Assembly: GCA_037954665.1 (NCBI GenBank)
Contig: JBBMOL010000065.1
Span: 3,596,001 to 3,660,000 of the forward strand
Length of the DNA: 64,000 nucleotides
Direction of reading: 5' to 3'
Source: Laguncularia racemosa
Taxonomy: Eukaryota > Streptophyta > Magnoliopsida > Myrtales > Combretaceae
Below, piece by piece: positions 53,737 through 64,000 of the stretch (position 1 is its first letter; every line of letters begins with the position of its first letter). Under the pieces are notes generated by a model, which was given only the letters and a program-made list of their open reading frames with translations, was not told where the DNA came from and made no database searches. The position numbers and the translations under genes were made by a program.

Positions 53737-56289
53737 TGTTTTTCACATTCGATTCAGTTATATTGGCATGTGAGCTTACCTTTTTATTATTTATTTACTT
53801 TTACAATGGTAAGTTGGGTTGTTAAAACTGATTTTCTTTTCCCCCTCTCAACGCCATCTACCAGTCGGTGAATATCATTGGACCGTGGTAAAACATAACA
53901 TTATTTAGATTACTTGGCTATTAAGGCGTGCTGCACCGACAAAAGCAAGTACGTCATTTGTGACATTGCTGTTGGTTGACTCTTCTCAACCGCGCATATA
54001 TTCTTGTTATCAAACGGGAGACTCTGATCAATTCAATAATATATATGTGACCCTCTTTATTTTTTCCCCTCCGAAACTTCATGGCTTGTTCTTGCTTGGA
54101 AAACTTTGATAGTATTTGGTTAGTAGTATTAAATAATATAAGGAGAATTAGATTATATTGTATAATAAGAATAGTATAATATAATGATATTGTATTATTT
54201 TTTATTTACATAATATAGGATAGTTTTTTTTTTTTTGGTTAAGAAGATAGGGTTATTTTTGGCTTTAACATGACAATTTATTAGAAGAGTTTTAGTGTGG
54301 ACACGATAACAAAAAGAATGATGGTGATATATGGTTATTTTTTTTTATTTTGAGAATTATTTATTTTATCTAATGAAATAAATTTTTGTACAAAAAGATA
54401 TATGGTACAAATTTTTGAGATTTTGTCTAATACCTTAAATTTCCTTTTCTCCAATGACTTAGTTAACTATCTAAACCAAACAAATGATTAAAGATTTTAT
54501 CTAATCCAGTACAATAAAATTTTGATAACCAAACGCTATTCTAAAAACTTGACAAACCCTACAAGACATCACCTGGTAATATTTTTTCTTGAGCATTAAT
54601 GGGCCAACATTTTTCAAATCATTTTAAGAATAATCGCAAATACACTTCTTAATTATTGATCAGATATCAACATACTCTTTTAAGTTTTTAAATTGTGATT
54701 GTGCCTTCTCATAATTTTTACTTATTTAGTAAAGAGCAATTACAAGCAACGCATATATTCTTTCTCCTTGACTAATAAAGAAGAGTAAGACCTTAATAAT
54801 CCTAACCAATTGCTTTAATTGCTTTAAGGATCCTTGGTCTTCTAAAGTTAACAGCTAAGACACGTTTGACATGTCCAAAGGAGCCTGGGGAAGCAAAATT
54901 TGGAGAAAACTCTTGAATATAATAATGGCAGACAGCCTGACAAGCGGGACCCAGGTGACTATCCCAAGGGAAGTTTATTCAATGACCAAAGTGAAAGAGT
55001 CAAAAGCCACCGTATCATCCTTCTGACAGATGTCTATCGAGGATTACAATCCAATAGAAACCTACACTGGTGGATATAGATCAACTAAGGCATTGTTGAC
55101 CCTAGAATGTGTAGTATAACGTGTAATTGACTCGTGTGCTACGCCATCTGCTAGTCCGCAACCTTTTCCGCTGTATGCGCACTACCTTCAGATGGGTTTA
55201 TATGGCGGAAGTCAGAAGAGAAGTGTTTTAAGTTATCTCATTAGCTTTTTGGAGAAATTTTTCTTTTTTCTTTTTTTTCCTTTTCAAGATTGATGGCACA
55301 TTTTATAAAAATAAACGTGTAGAAAGATATATTAGTCATATATATATATATATATATTATATTATTGATCCGATATAAATAAATCATCTAAATTTTGAAA
55401 GTATACTTTAATATCTTCACAATTTTAAAAATTGTGCCACACATCTTCCAAGCAATTGTAAACTCTCCAAAACAGGTTTACGGTCCTTTAAGTGATGTTT
55501 AATAACATAAATATGAAGTCATGCATATAGAGGAGGACCGGGCTTATAGAGTGTTAGGAGTAGATGAAGTTTTAGTACTGCAGTTACAATTTTAGCAAAA
55601 AGATTACTGAACTGAACTTGCGAATACAAGAAAAATTATAGCATCCAACACATGACCTAAAATGTGATGAAAACCCTACATATTGAATTTCTATATAACT
55701 ATATCTATTATTAAATATGCCACGTAGTATATCGTTATTATTGCAGCATTTCTCAATGAATATAAGATGCATGCATGTGTTTACCGTTTACCACATTGTA
55801 AAAAGAAGAAATATAAAAGAACATGGCAAGGAGCTTTCAGTCCTACCAACTTCTTAGCCTTTCCCTCGTGGTCCGGAATAATTCAGATCATATGCATGAC
55901 AATTTTCCTTAATCTGTGGTCCAGCCATTGGATTGTGATCACCTCCTCACCTAATTGGTTAGTAAGCTAGAAGTATCCTCTCTTTTAATGTCCTCTGTTT
56001 TCTGTTAGATAGCATTTTTCAAATGTCGATAGATGTGTTGTTTCTAAGGTGACAATGTAACCCCTTCTAGGTTTTACCGTGAAACTTTCTTAGACTTTCA
56101 TAAACTTGATCAGCAAGACACCGTTGGCTGACTAGCATGTAAAGTTATAGAATTTGTTAGTTACCAACGTCATATATGCTTGCATATTTAATAACTTATA
56201 CCTACTACTCCAAACATTTTATTATGAATAGAAGAATGCTGTATTTATATTTATACGGATTCTATTATGGACAAGTATTTGAGAAAAAA
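53737..56289. other. Non-coding region, no gene seen
   Basis: No supported frame or RNA gene. An AT dinucleotide run lies near 55338-55362. The base composition around 54830-55210 is less AT-rich and without LTR similarity, so it may be unique host DNA. The frame at 55767-55970 matches nothing I know. Confidence 0.45.
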
Positions 56290-56610
56290 AAAATTGTATG
56301 TAAGTTATCTCTTATTATGTGTATTACGGTTTAGCTTTCTATAATTATATATGTTGTTATATATATTGGATATAATAAGTAGGAGAGCGAAAAACCATAG
56401 AGACTTGTTGAGGGAATCAAGTGCTATGAGATTGTTGAAGAATCATTAGTGGATTGATTCAGTATTGCTATTATTTTTTTATTTTTTTAACACTTGTTGG
56501 TCTAGGATTTTTCGTGCAAATTCTATGCTTCTTTCTCTTTTTACTTTGTCATATCTCTAAATTATGTGTTATGTAACCTATAACCAAAATCCAGATGTTA
56601 GAGCAACTTT
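56290..56610 (+). repeat. Family X repeat, copy X1
   Basis: It aligns with 63740-64000: both have a GTTTAGCTT phrase, a run of TATATATGTTGTTATATAT type, GACTTGTTGAGGGAATCAAG or a variant, GAAGAATCATTA and CTATAACCAAAATCCAGA or a variant. The pair is direct and diverged, compatible with LTR fragments. Confidence 0.6.
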
Positions 56611-57009
56611 GAGAGATAAAAAATTATGAGAGTTTGTGATCTACAAAATAAGAAATGGTCACTAAGTATGATATTGAGAGTTTAACTATAAAACCATGTA
56701 ATTTAACTAAAACTTAATACTAAATTAGCTTAATGATTAATTTAAAAAGTCCCATTCTTAACCCTCACCATTTTAAAGTAAGGGAAAAAGTTATTTAACA
56801 AATTAATTAAGTAAATTATAAAATGAAAGATACAATAAGTTAAAACTATAGGCTTATGTTAGGTAAATGAAAGTTTCAAAGAATAATTTAATTAATTTAG
56901 TCGTAAAGTTTTGTATGAAAATATTATAGTTAATATTTTTAACTAAGATTATTGCACACGTATTGATCGAACCCAAAAAATTTAAAATTTTGCATGCTAT
57001 ATAAATTTT
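56611..57009. other. AT-rich spacer, no gene seen
   Basis: Nothing beyond simple AT-rich sequence is visible. Confidence 0.4.
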
Positions 57010-57200
57010 CACCATTTTCTTTTCCTCATTTCTTGTTCTTTTCTTTTTCTTATCCCTCTTTCTTTCTCTTATTTCTTTTTCTTTTTTTTTTTTCTAGCTG
57101 AACTTACTTCTCTTTTCTTTTTCTTTTCCTTACCCTTTTCTTTTCTCCTTTTCTTTCCTCCCCCGCACACCTACCCCCCACTTTTTTTTTCCTTCCATAC
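57010..57200. repeat. Pyrimidine-rich tract
   Basis: Almost only C and T for about 190 bases, with repeated TTTCTTTTTC words and short C runs near 57160-57180. Such tracts are common in LTRs and promoters; no function is implied. Confidence 0.7.
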
Positions 57201-57590
57201 CAAAATTTCAACATTTCCACCTTTGGAAAAATTTCTAACTTCCACATACGAAATCTAACTATTGATCTGGGACTACCAACACGATCCTAGAAACGAACCC
57301 TACGAATCTAGACTCCTCTTGTAAGGTAAATTTCCACTCCAAAATTCAAGTAGAACTTTAAAAGTGTAACACGAAGGTTTTTAAGACTAGGAAATAGTGG
57401 GAAAAGTTAGAAATATAGGAGTGAAGGTGATCTTAGTACAAATAGTACGCAATAATACCTTTTTTTCTTGAATTTTAGGTGAAAAATCAACTTAACTCAA
57501 TAACTTGATGACTGTTTTGCGTCTTAGGAGAAAATGCGACTGAGGTAAGTGAAAACTCAATGATTTACTATAGTGATTATACTATATTAT
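57201..57590. other. LTR-like spacer between the pyrimidine-rich and GT-rich tracts, no gene seen
   Basis: It has no coding frame. The part near 57470-57590 shares the TTTTAGGTGAA phrase and a following TGATGACT with about 7380-7480, as in the 5' part of a gypsy LTR. I could not fix its ends. Confidence 0.3.
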
Positions 57591-58448
57591 GTATAACTAG
57601 TTGGTTATTTTATATATGGTGCTTGTGTCCTATTCTTTGTGTATGTTCTATTTAGGTATGCATGTGCTGATCCCGTACGCATGTAATTTGGTAGTGTTGG
57701 TGGGTGCATTGTTACTATATTTGCTAGTGTGTTATGGTGTGTGTATATGTTCTTGTTGTAGGTGTTGTGGTGTGGTGTCGTTGTGATGCGTGCTATATGG
57801 TGTGTGTTATGCCTATGCATCGTGTGCTAGTGTGTGTTGTATGGTATGTGTTGTGCCCATGCGTCGTATGCTAGTGCATGTTGTATAGTGAGTGTCGTGC
57901 TTGTGCATCATGTGCTAATGCGTGTCATATGGTGAGTGTGTGTGTAGGGCTATGTTTTGTTGTGGTCATGTAAGTGTTTGCTAGTGTCTATGCATGTGTT
58001 CTGGTGTCTATTTCATTGTGATCATGTAGAAGTTTGCTGGTGGTATCATAGTACATGTGCGCAAGTGTCCTGTTCTAGTGTGGTGCAAAGTAGGTGCCTT
58101 TAATGTGTGTGGGTGATTACATGTGTGTAGGTGTGGGTGTCTATTTGTTTGAGTGTGTGTATGTGTCCATTTGTGCATGGGTGTGGGTTTTTTATCTATG
58201 GTATGTTAGTGATCGCAAGTGCTGTATGCATGAGTTGCTGGTTATGTGTTAGGTGGTGTGTGTGTCTACTACTGTTGTGTCCATGTTCGTGTGTATCTCT
58301 ATGCGTGTATGTGTTGCAACGTATATATGCAGATGTGCGTGTGTTCCATTGCTGCTGTGTTTGTGCGCATGTGTGTGTCTTGGTGCATGTGTGGGTTGCA
58401 GCATGGGAGTCATGTTATGTTGAAGTTTAATGTGCATGTGGTGCTTAT
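57591..58448. repeat. GT-rich region with a 44 bp tandem repeat
   Basis: The + strand is rich in TGTGTG words. Between about 57786 and 57945 a unit of about 44 bases recurs (TGCTAGTGTGTGTTGTATGG and variants start at 57825, 57869 and 57913). Cys- and Val-rich frames here come from the base composition. Confidence 0.65.
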
Positions 58449-58520
58449 GCGTGGGCTTACATATGGATTAGGTACTAGTACAACGCGTGGGCTTACATAT
58501 GGATTAGGTACTAGTACAAT
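58449..58520. repeat. Perfect 36 bp tandem duplication
   Basis: GCGTGGGCTTACATATGGAT and the following 16 bases occur at 58449-58484 and again at 58485-58520 without a difference. A TA dinucleotide run follows. Identity implies a recent duplication. Confidence 0.9.
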
Positions 58521-58689
58521 AATATATATATATATATATACTATAGTAAAAAAAAATGAAAAATGATGAGTATTCCTTATTAAATGATTTGGTTCATGCA
58601 ATGTGTCTTTGGATTTAAATTTCATTGTATATCTTAAATACTTCTTGTGTAGTGTGCCTTGCTAATTGGTTTGCAAATATTCATTGTTT

Positions 58690-59690
58690 GATCACCTTGA
58701 GACAATGAATTAATTAATAAGGCTTAAATAAAACTTAATATGCATTGCACAACACATTACATTTAAATTGAAGGCCATCATTGTTATAGAATACACAAGA
58801 AGTAATCATGTAGGGATTATGATTCTACCAATGGCGAACTAAGTGACTAAGGGGATTGTCGCTTTTTTGACGAAATCGAATGGGAGAATCTTGCACGGGT
58901 GTGTACTCGGTGTGCTAATTAAACACATAGAGCTTGAGACTTTAAAAACCTTAAAATAATCAATAAAAAGATAAGATGAGAATTAAGCAGATTAAGATAT
59001 CCAAGAACCGATGGTTATGAGAATCTCCAACCTAAGTTTAAGGGGGTCATTAAAACCTAGACTTTATGCTAGTTATTGGAAAATCGCGTGCAATGTTGTA
59101 TTACATTTGATTGTCCATGCAAAGCATTGATTTGACAAACTTGATTGACTTGTTTATGCATATGTAGTATTGAGGGATTGCATGCCCATCTCACTGAGTG
59201 ATAATAGCTCACCCCCCTTTAGACTTTATGATGCAGGTCAGGATTACAAGAATCTTCTAGGTAGACTTATTACCCAAGTAAGTAATTCTTTGATGGGAAC
59301 GACTAGAATCGGGAGTAAAGATCAAGTGATAGAGTAGAATTCCCTTCAAATTATTTTGGAAAAATGTAAAATATTATGAAATGAATATTTTGAGAGACTT
59401 AATATAATTTTGGAACTTCTATGTAATATGACCTAGGTAAGGTCTATTTTGGATAATGTGTGTCATAAATAGGTAAAGGAAAACCTTAAATGTGATGTTG
59501 GACTTCGGATGTCCAAATTTCAAGTAGAGAAATATGAAACGAGAATTGATATAAAGCCTTTTCTTTTGTTATTTAATTTTTGACAGGATAATTTAATATG
59601 ATGGTTTAGACGCTTCATGGTTGTCTAATGGTGGTTTAATAACTATGGTAAGTTGTCACGTTTAGGGTCCCCTGCGAGGCATGACATTAA
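58690..59690 (+). repeat. Family Y LTR-like repeat, copy Y3
   Basis: It shares AGGCCATCATTGTTATAG, GCGAACTAAGTG-like, AACCTAGACTTTATGCTAG and TGGAAAATCGCGTGCAATG-type phrases with Y1 and Y2. It ends near GCGAGGCATGACA. It lacks the first third of Y1 and Y2. Confidence 0.55.
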
Positions 59691-59739
59691 TGATTGCACA
59701 AATTTTGGATTCTATGGTAAGTGCATATGTGAGGGATCT

Positions 59740-60420
59740 TGGTGAAGTCAGGATTTAAGAAGGCTTTGGATTGGTAAACAAAGCCCATGATGAGTGTGTA
59801 GAACTTGATGAAAAGGCCCTGATGACAATTTAATTAAGTTTGACAAATAGCTTATATGAGGTATTAGTGAAGCAGATCACCATGCAATTGTAGAAGAATG
59901 AAAGAGCTGTACATGACCAAGTTTCTTGTGAATTGATTGATGTTAAAGTAGAAATTGTATTCTCTTTAGATGGCTAATAGGTCATGGATAAGAAAACATA
60001 TTTTAGATTTCACATCTTCGATTAGTGATGTGAAAAATATTGATGTTAATGCTGACAATGAAGACTGGGTGATGATCATGCAACACTCTTTATCGTCTTC
60101 CTTTTGTGAATTCAGCTAAACCATGATATACAGCAAGGACAACTTATCAATAAATGAGGTAGAAGGCAATATGTTGAGTAGACTAGCTAGATAGCGAGAT
60201 GGGAATGGGCAATGAAGTTATAGATAGTCTAATTGTTAAAGATCGATGGTCTAGTGGCAATGGTAAGTCTAAAGAAAATATTTATAGGTTAGGGCATAGT
60301 TTGTTACCATTGAAAATATAAGGTTCACATGAGGGTAGAGTGCTTAAGAGGTGGAATGGAGGCTAAACGCAAGATGATAGAGGTTAAACTATTGTCGATG
60401 GTGGTTACTGAGTTAGAGGA
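59740..60420 (+). pseudogene. Copia gag relic Co-3
   Basis: In shifting frames it reads ELDEKALMTI, stop, LSLTNSLYEV, then ELYMTKFLVN, stop, LMLK, stop, KLYSL, stop, MANRSW, the copia gag signature around YMTKSL. DNEDWVMIMQHSLSSSF and MIYSKDNLSINEVEGNMLS follow (about 60050-60190). A broken zinc knuckle CYH, stop, KYKVHMRVEC lies near 60297-60345. Most stops sit at positions typical for Gln or Arg; the knuckle stop replaces Cys. Confidence 0.75.
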
Positions 60421-60930
60421 TTTGAGTTCTTATGGCAACTAATGTTTAGAGAAAATCCATATAATAGATTTTTGACATTGGAGTGTTTTTAACATATGTT
60501 GTAGGAGAGATAGGCTCCAATACTATAAACTTGTGTGAGTGGTTTTGTACCAACGAGCAACAGTTAGGAGTTGAGGATTACTGGTCAGGTGGAGTTAAGT
60601 TTAGATTACACAACATGGTACTGCATATGACATGCAATGCTTTATCTCTTGGCATAATGGATCATATTGGTTATTATATCATAGTAAGATCTGGTAACAT
60701 GGAGGAGTCTTATGAAGGTTTAGGGTAATGAGAAGAGTAAAGTTTGTAAACTTGTTTACAATGCAAAGAACGGTGATTTCTTGTGGTTTTATTGGCGATG
60801 TTGATCCTAAGGTAGAGGATACTAGTACTAATGCTATTGCTTATTTTAAGAAAACTCATATTAGTTATGTGATGGAAAGTCCATTTTACTTTACTCAATT
60901 GTTGCACAAAATCTTAAAGTGAAGATGGTT
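60421..60930 (+). pseudogene. Co-3 protease to pre-integrase relic, weak
   Basis: Two short frames (60483-60728 and 60728-60922) read VKFRLHNMVLHMTCNALS followed by LGIMDHIGYYIIV, weakly like the stretch between copia protease and pre-integrase (compare VRHVPxLxxNLISLGxLDxxGY). The order after a copia gag supports this. It is not certain. Nothing recognisable follows up to 61500. Confidence 0.4.
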
Positions 60931-61499
60931 TATAGGGTCCAATAAGTACTCGGGCACTTAAAGTGTAATGGCTGAAAAGAGTGAAGAGGTGTGTGAATGT
61001 CAACAATCATAGCGAGGCATTGGTAATGTAGATAGATGATGTCATTTGGGCATAGGGTGATGGAAGACTCACACATACGTATGTACTGCACTAAATGTCT
61101 TAAGGGTGAGCAGTTAGAAAGATTGAATTAGAGAAGCTACATTGTAGGTGCTTATTGCTTAATAAATGTTAAATTTACCACATTTTAACTTACTTTATGC
61201 TATATTTATATATATATTTTATGCTATTGTAATAGTCAAATGCATGAAATTGAAGAACTAATGCATAAACTATCTTAAATGCAAGAACTTGGGAAAAACA
61301 ATAAAATGACTTTATCACATTATTGTATGATTAATTCTTTAATGATATAACTTACACCCTTAAAATCACTTAAGTGAGTGATTGGGTTTGTTATTGCTAC
61401 AAATTAATCATATTTTGATGACTATTACTATCTTTGCTGTGATATTGATAAAATATTATATGAAATAATGATTTGACTAACTTTTGCATTATGATATTG

Positions 61500-62425
61500 G
61501 AGCATTTGCTATATATTGCTTGGTTACCTCCTAATGAATCAATTGATAACTAGAGTTCTGAATAAAATTTGACACGTATTATATAATTTACCCTTGAATT
61601 ATATTTGAAGGCTATCAATATACTATAGAATAAATGGAAGGATTTAGTGGAATTATGCTTTGCCATTCAAAAACTAATGGATGTTAGGATTGTTGTGCAT
61701 TTGACAGATTAGTGGTCTCACTCTATTGTTAAGGGCATTGGATTTTTGGCATAAGTATTGGGGAATTGGCTATAAATCATTACACTACATCCTAGGGCAT
61801 TTGGCTAGGGATGACACTATGGATTATGTGTTAAGGTTTCAATGAGAACTCGAGCATTAATGGCGGAGATCGATTCCTAAACCTTAGTTAAGGAGAGGTT
61901 ATAACCTTCATGTTGGTTACTTGAAGACCATGTGTGATGCTTCATTTCATGTAATATTACATATGGATGAAGCTCACGTAACCTTGGGTACCTATGTGTG
62001 TGTAGCATTGAGTGATTTCTCTCATTAAGTTGTAGTTTTGCTCATAACCCTACAAAATTATCCATCTTGTGGGTCATTTGGTCTATAATATATCTAAGTG
62101 GGTTGTTACCTTAGGTGAGTTCCTAGACTTGTGGTTGAGACAAGGTAAGAGCAGTGGAAGAAGTAATGAGTACTTAGTTTAGTTCCCCTTTGCTAGTATA
62201 ATGTATTGATTTTTATAGATGATGGAGACTTTAGGTGGAATTGCCAGACTCTAGTTTAGTTCATAAAGTTTAGTAACTTATTTTATAAGTTGTTTTATTT
62301 GATACTTTAGTAGTAGTTTAGACATTACATAAGTAGTTGATCAGATTTATGACACTAGGTGAAGTCCTCTTCGGCCATGAATATTTATGGTGGATTATCA
62401 CAACTAAGGTACGTTACAAGGCATG
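61500..62425 (+). repeat. Family Y LTR-like repeat, copy Y4
   Basis: It shares CCTAGGGCATTTGGCTAGGG, CATGTTGGTTACTTGAAGAC and CATGTGTGATGCTTCATTTC phrases with Y1-Y3 and ends near CAAGGCATGAAAG, matching the Y3 end. Y3 and Y4 flank Co-3 as direct repeats. Confidence 0.55.
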
Positions 62426-63739
62426 AAAGGGACTCATCAACACACCCTTTTGTGTTCGCTATACACTAAATTCGATGTCTCTATATAATAATTACCATAA
62501 ATCTATTGTTCACACCATTCTCTTTAAAGGCATCAGTTCTACTTCAACAACTTTTACATAATTTCCATACTTAAAGTAGAAATTGTACTTGCCAACATTT
62601 GAAAAATAATGTTCCACTTCATTACATTGACTTTGCCTTAAATTTATCAAATTCTTGTGTTAAGCATTGATTAGATTTTTAGAAAACAACCTAGGAAAAG
62701 AGTCAAAGGAATAATCTTGGTTTCTTACAAAAGATTGAATAGTTTCCTTAAAATAGGATAGAGTAGTGCTTAGTGAAAGAAAGGGCGAGAGAGATTTTTC
62801 TTTTGCCAGTTTTAATGCTTGAAAAACTGATAGTTTGGAGAAGGAAGAAAATAAGAAGGTTTGAATTGTTGGACCAAACCTGCAACAATTTAAAGGAATT
62901 ATAAGGGTTTATTTTAAAGGAAACTAAAAAGCGTGATTTTACTAAAATGCTTTCCTTTTAAGATATTTTATAGGGCATTTTAGTAAGTTTGAGAGAATTT
63001 TATTTAATTAATTTTAAGTTAGTCTAATTTCAATTATAGGTTAGACATAGAAATATCCATTGTAATTAGATTAAGGTTGAAAACATAAATTGATTAGTTA
63101 AATAACCTTGCCTAAAATTATAAAGACTTAAATTAATTAATTAGGTAATTTACACTTTGAAAGAGGGTAGTTATTAAATTGTAAATGTGACAACTTAAAA
63201 GGAAAGTCAAAATAAATTATAAACTAGGTAAGAACTAAATAATCAAATCCCATGTATTATAATAACATCATCATTTTACATCAATATTCCAATATTCCAC
63301 TTATTGCTTTATTATATTATCATTATATGTTGCCATTTAGTTGTTCATATTTTATTTAGGTTTTGAAAGTGATTTTAAGAAACATAAGATTTTCAATCAC
63401 CTATATTTAAGTAGTATTAATATGACATAGAACTAGCACAAGAATCCTTGGGGGAATGACCTAGTTTGACCATTTTTATTACTACATACTCGACCCAATG
63501 CATTTGTTAGTTCAAAAAAACTTTGAAAAGAAAACTTGTATTAGGTGTATGAATGGGAAAAATGAGTTGTTGTGCAAGTTTAAGTTAAGAAGAAGATTCA
63601 TTGAATTTAACTTAGAATTTAGATAGAGAGATTAGTAAAGGATTAAATTAAGGCTGTCCTATTTTTTGTAGTTTCCTACTTTATATTTTCTTAGTGCCTA
63701 AGACATTCTTTCTTTTCTTTATTTTTTTTAATGAATGGT
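62426..63739. other. Non-coding AT-rich region, no gene seen
   Basis: No domain or RNA gene is visible on either strand. Confidence 0.45.
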
Positions 63740-64000
63740 GGCTAGGTTATTTCCTACTACGTTTATTATAGTTTAGCTTCTAGTAACTCTATATATATGA
63801 TGTTATATATTTTGGGTAGAGTAAGCTAAGTGGGAGTGAATAAAACTCTAAGGACTTGTTAGAGGAATTGAATGCTCTAAAATTGTGAAAGAATCATTAT
63901 ACAATTGTTGTTATACTATAGTAGATTTATTTGGTCCTTGTTCCCTTAGGGTTCTCTTATCACTGTATGTTTTGTGGTCTATGACCAAAATCTAGAACCT
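63740..64000 (+). repeat. Family X repeat, copy X2, cut by the window end
   Basis: It is the partner of 56290-56610 and continues past the window. If X marks an LTR start, a 3' LTR or another element begins here. Confidence 0.55.

Noticed and set aside
55767..55970. 67-codon frame as a host gene
   Set aside because: No recognised domain or supporting splice context; kept only as part of the non-coding region.
58131..58566. Cys- and Val-rich frames of about 100 codons
   Set aside because: They are products of the TG-rich composition, with no domain and an overlapping rival frame.

Overview
The window is eukaryotic nuclear DNA from a flowering plant, very probably a dicot. It is AT-rich, has no compact genes or operons, and is built almost entirely from LTR retrotransposons, with hAT DNA transposons and a fragment of a plant mobile domain (PMD) gene. 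I found no intact host protein-coding gene and no rRNA or functional tRNA gene. Almost all coding traces are pseudogenes with stops and frameshifts. Names such as Gy-1 and Co-2 are local labels given here.

Layout. 1-4737: 3' part of a degraded Ty3/gypsy element on + (Gy-1) with its 3' LTR, inserted in a PMD pseudogene on - (4738-5431). 5725-6240: AT-rich tandem array of about 96 bp units. 7526-12659: complete but broken Ty1/copia element on - (Co-1), with a TTATT target-site duplication (TSD) and unusual TA..TA LTR ends. 13115-17800: two diverged direct copies of an LTR-like repeat (family Y) around gag relics. 17800-21829: no gene seen.

21830-53731 is the main structure. It is one Ty1/copia element on + (Co-2, TSD ATTTA, TNT1-like domains) that later insertions have stretched to 31.9 kb. 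A hAT transposon (22556-39032, ends less certain) lies in its leader. That hAT holds a Ty3/gypsy element (Gy-2, 23046-29567, TSD ATTGG) and a non-autonomous LTR element (LTR-N, 32424-38670, TSD CTCAT/CTCGT). LTR-N holds a non-autonomous hAT (hAT-N, 33910-35194, perfect 8 bp TSD). A third gypsy element on - (Gy-3, 42949-52248, TSD CTATA) splits the reverse transcriptase/RNase H region of Co-2. Removing the insertions leaves about 6.1 kb for Co-2 and about 3.7 kb for the hAT, both normal lengths, which supports the nesting model.

53732-64000: non-coding DNA, then pyrimidine-rich and GT-rich tracts, two more Y copies, a copia gag relic (Co-3) and a second direct repeat pair (family X).

The elements do not form a pathway. 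They are layers of insertion history. The stops, as far as the paralogous copies allow a check, are mostly changes of CAG, CAA, CGA or TGG codons, the pattern expected when methylated cytosines deaminate in silenced DNA.
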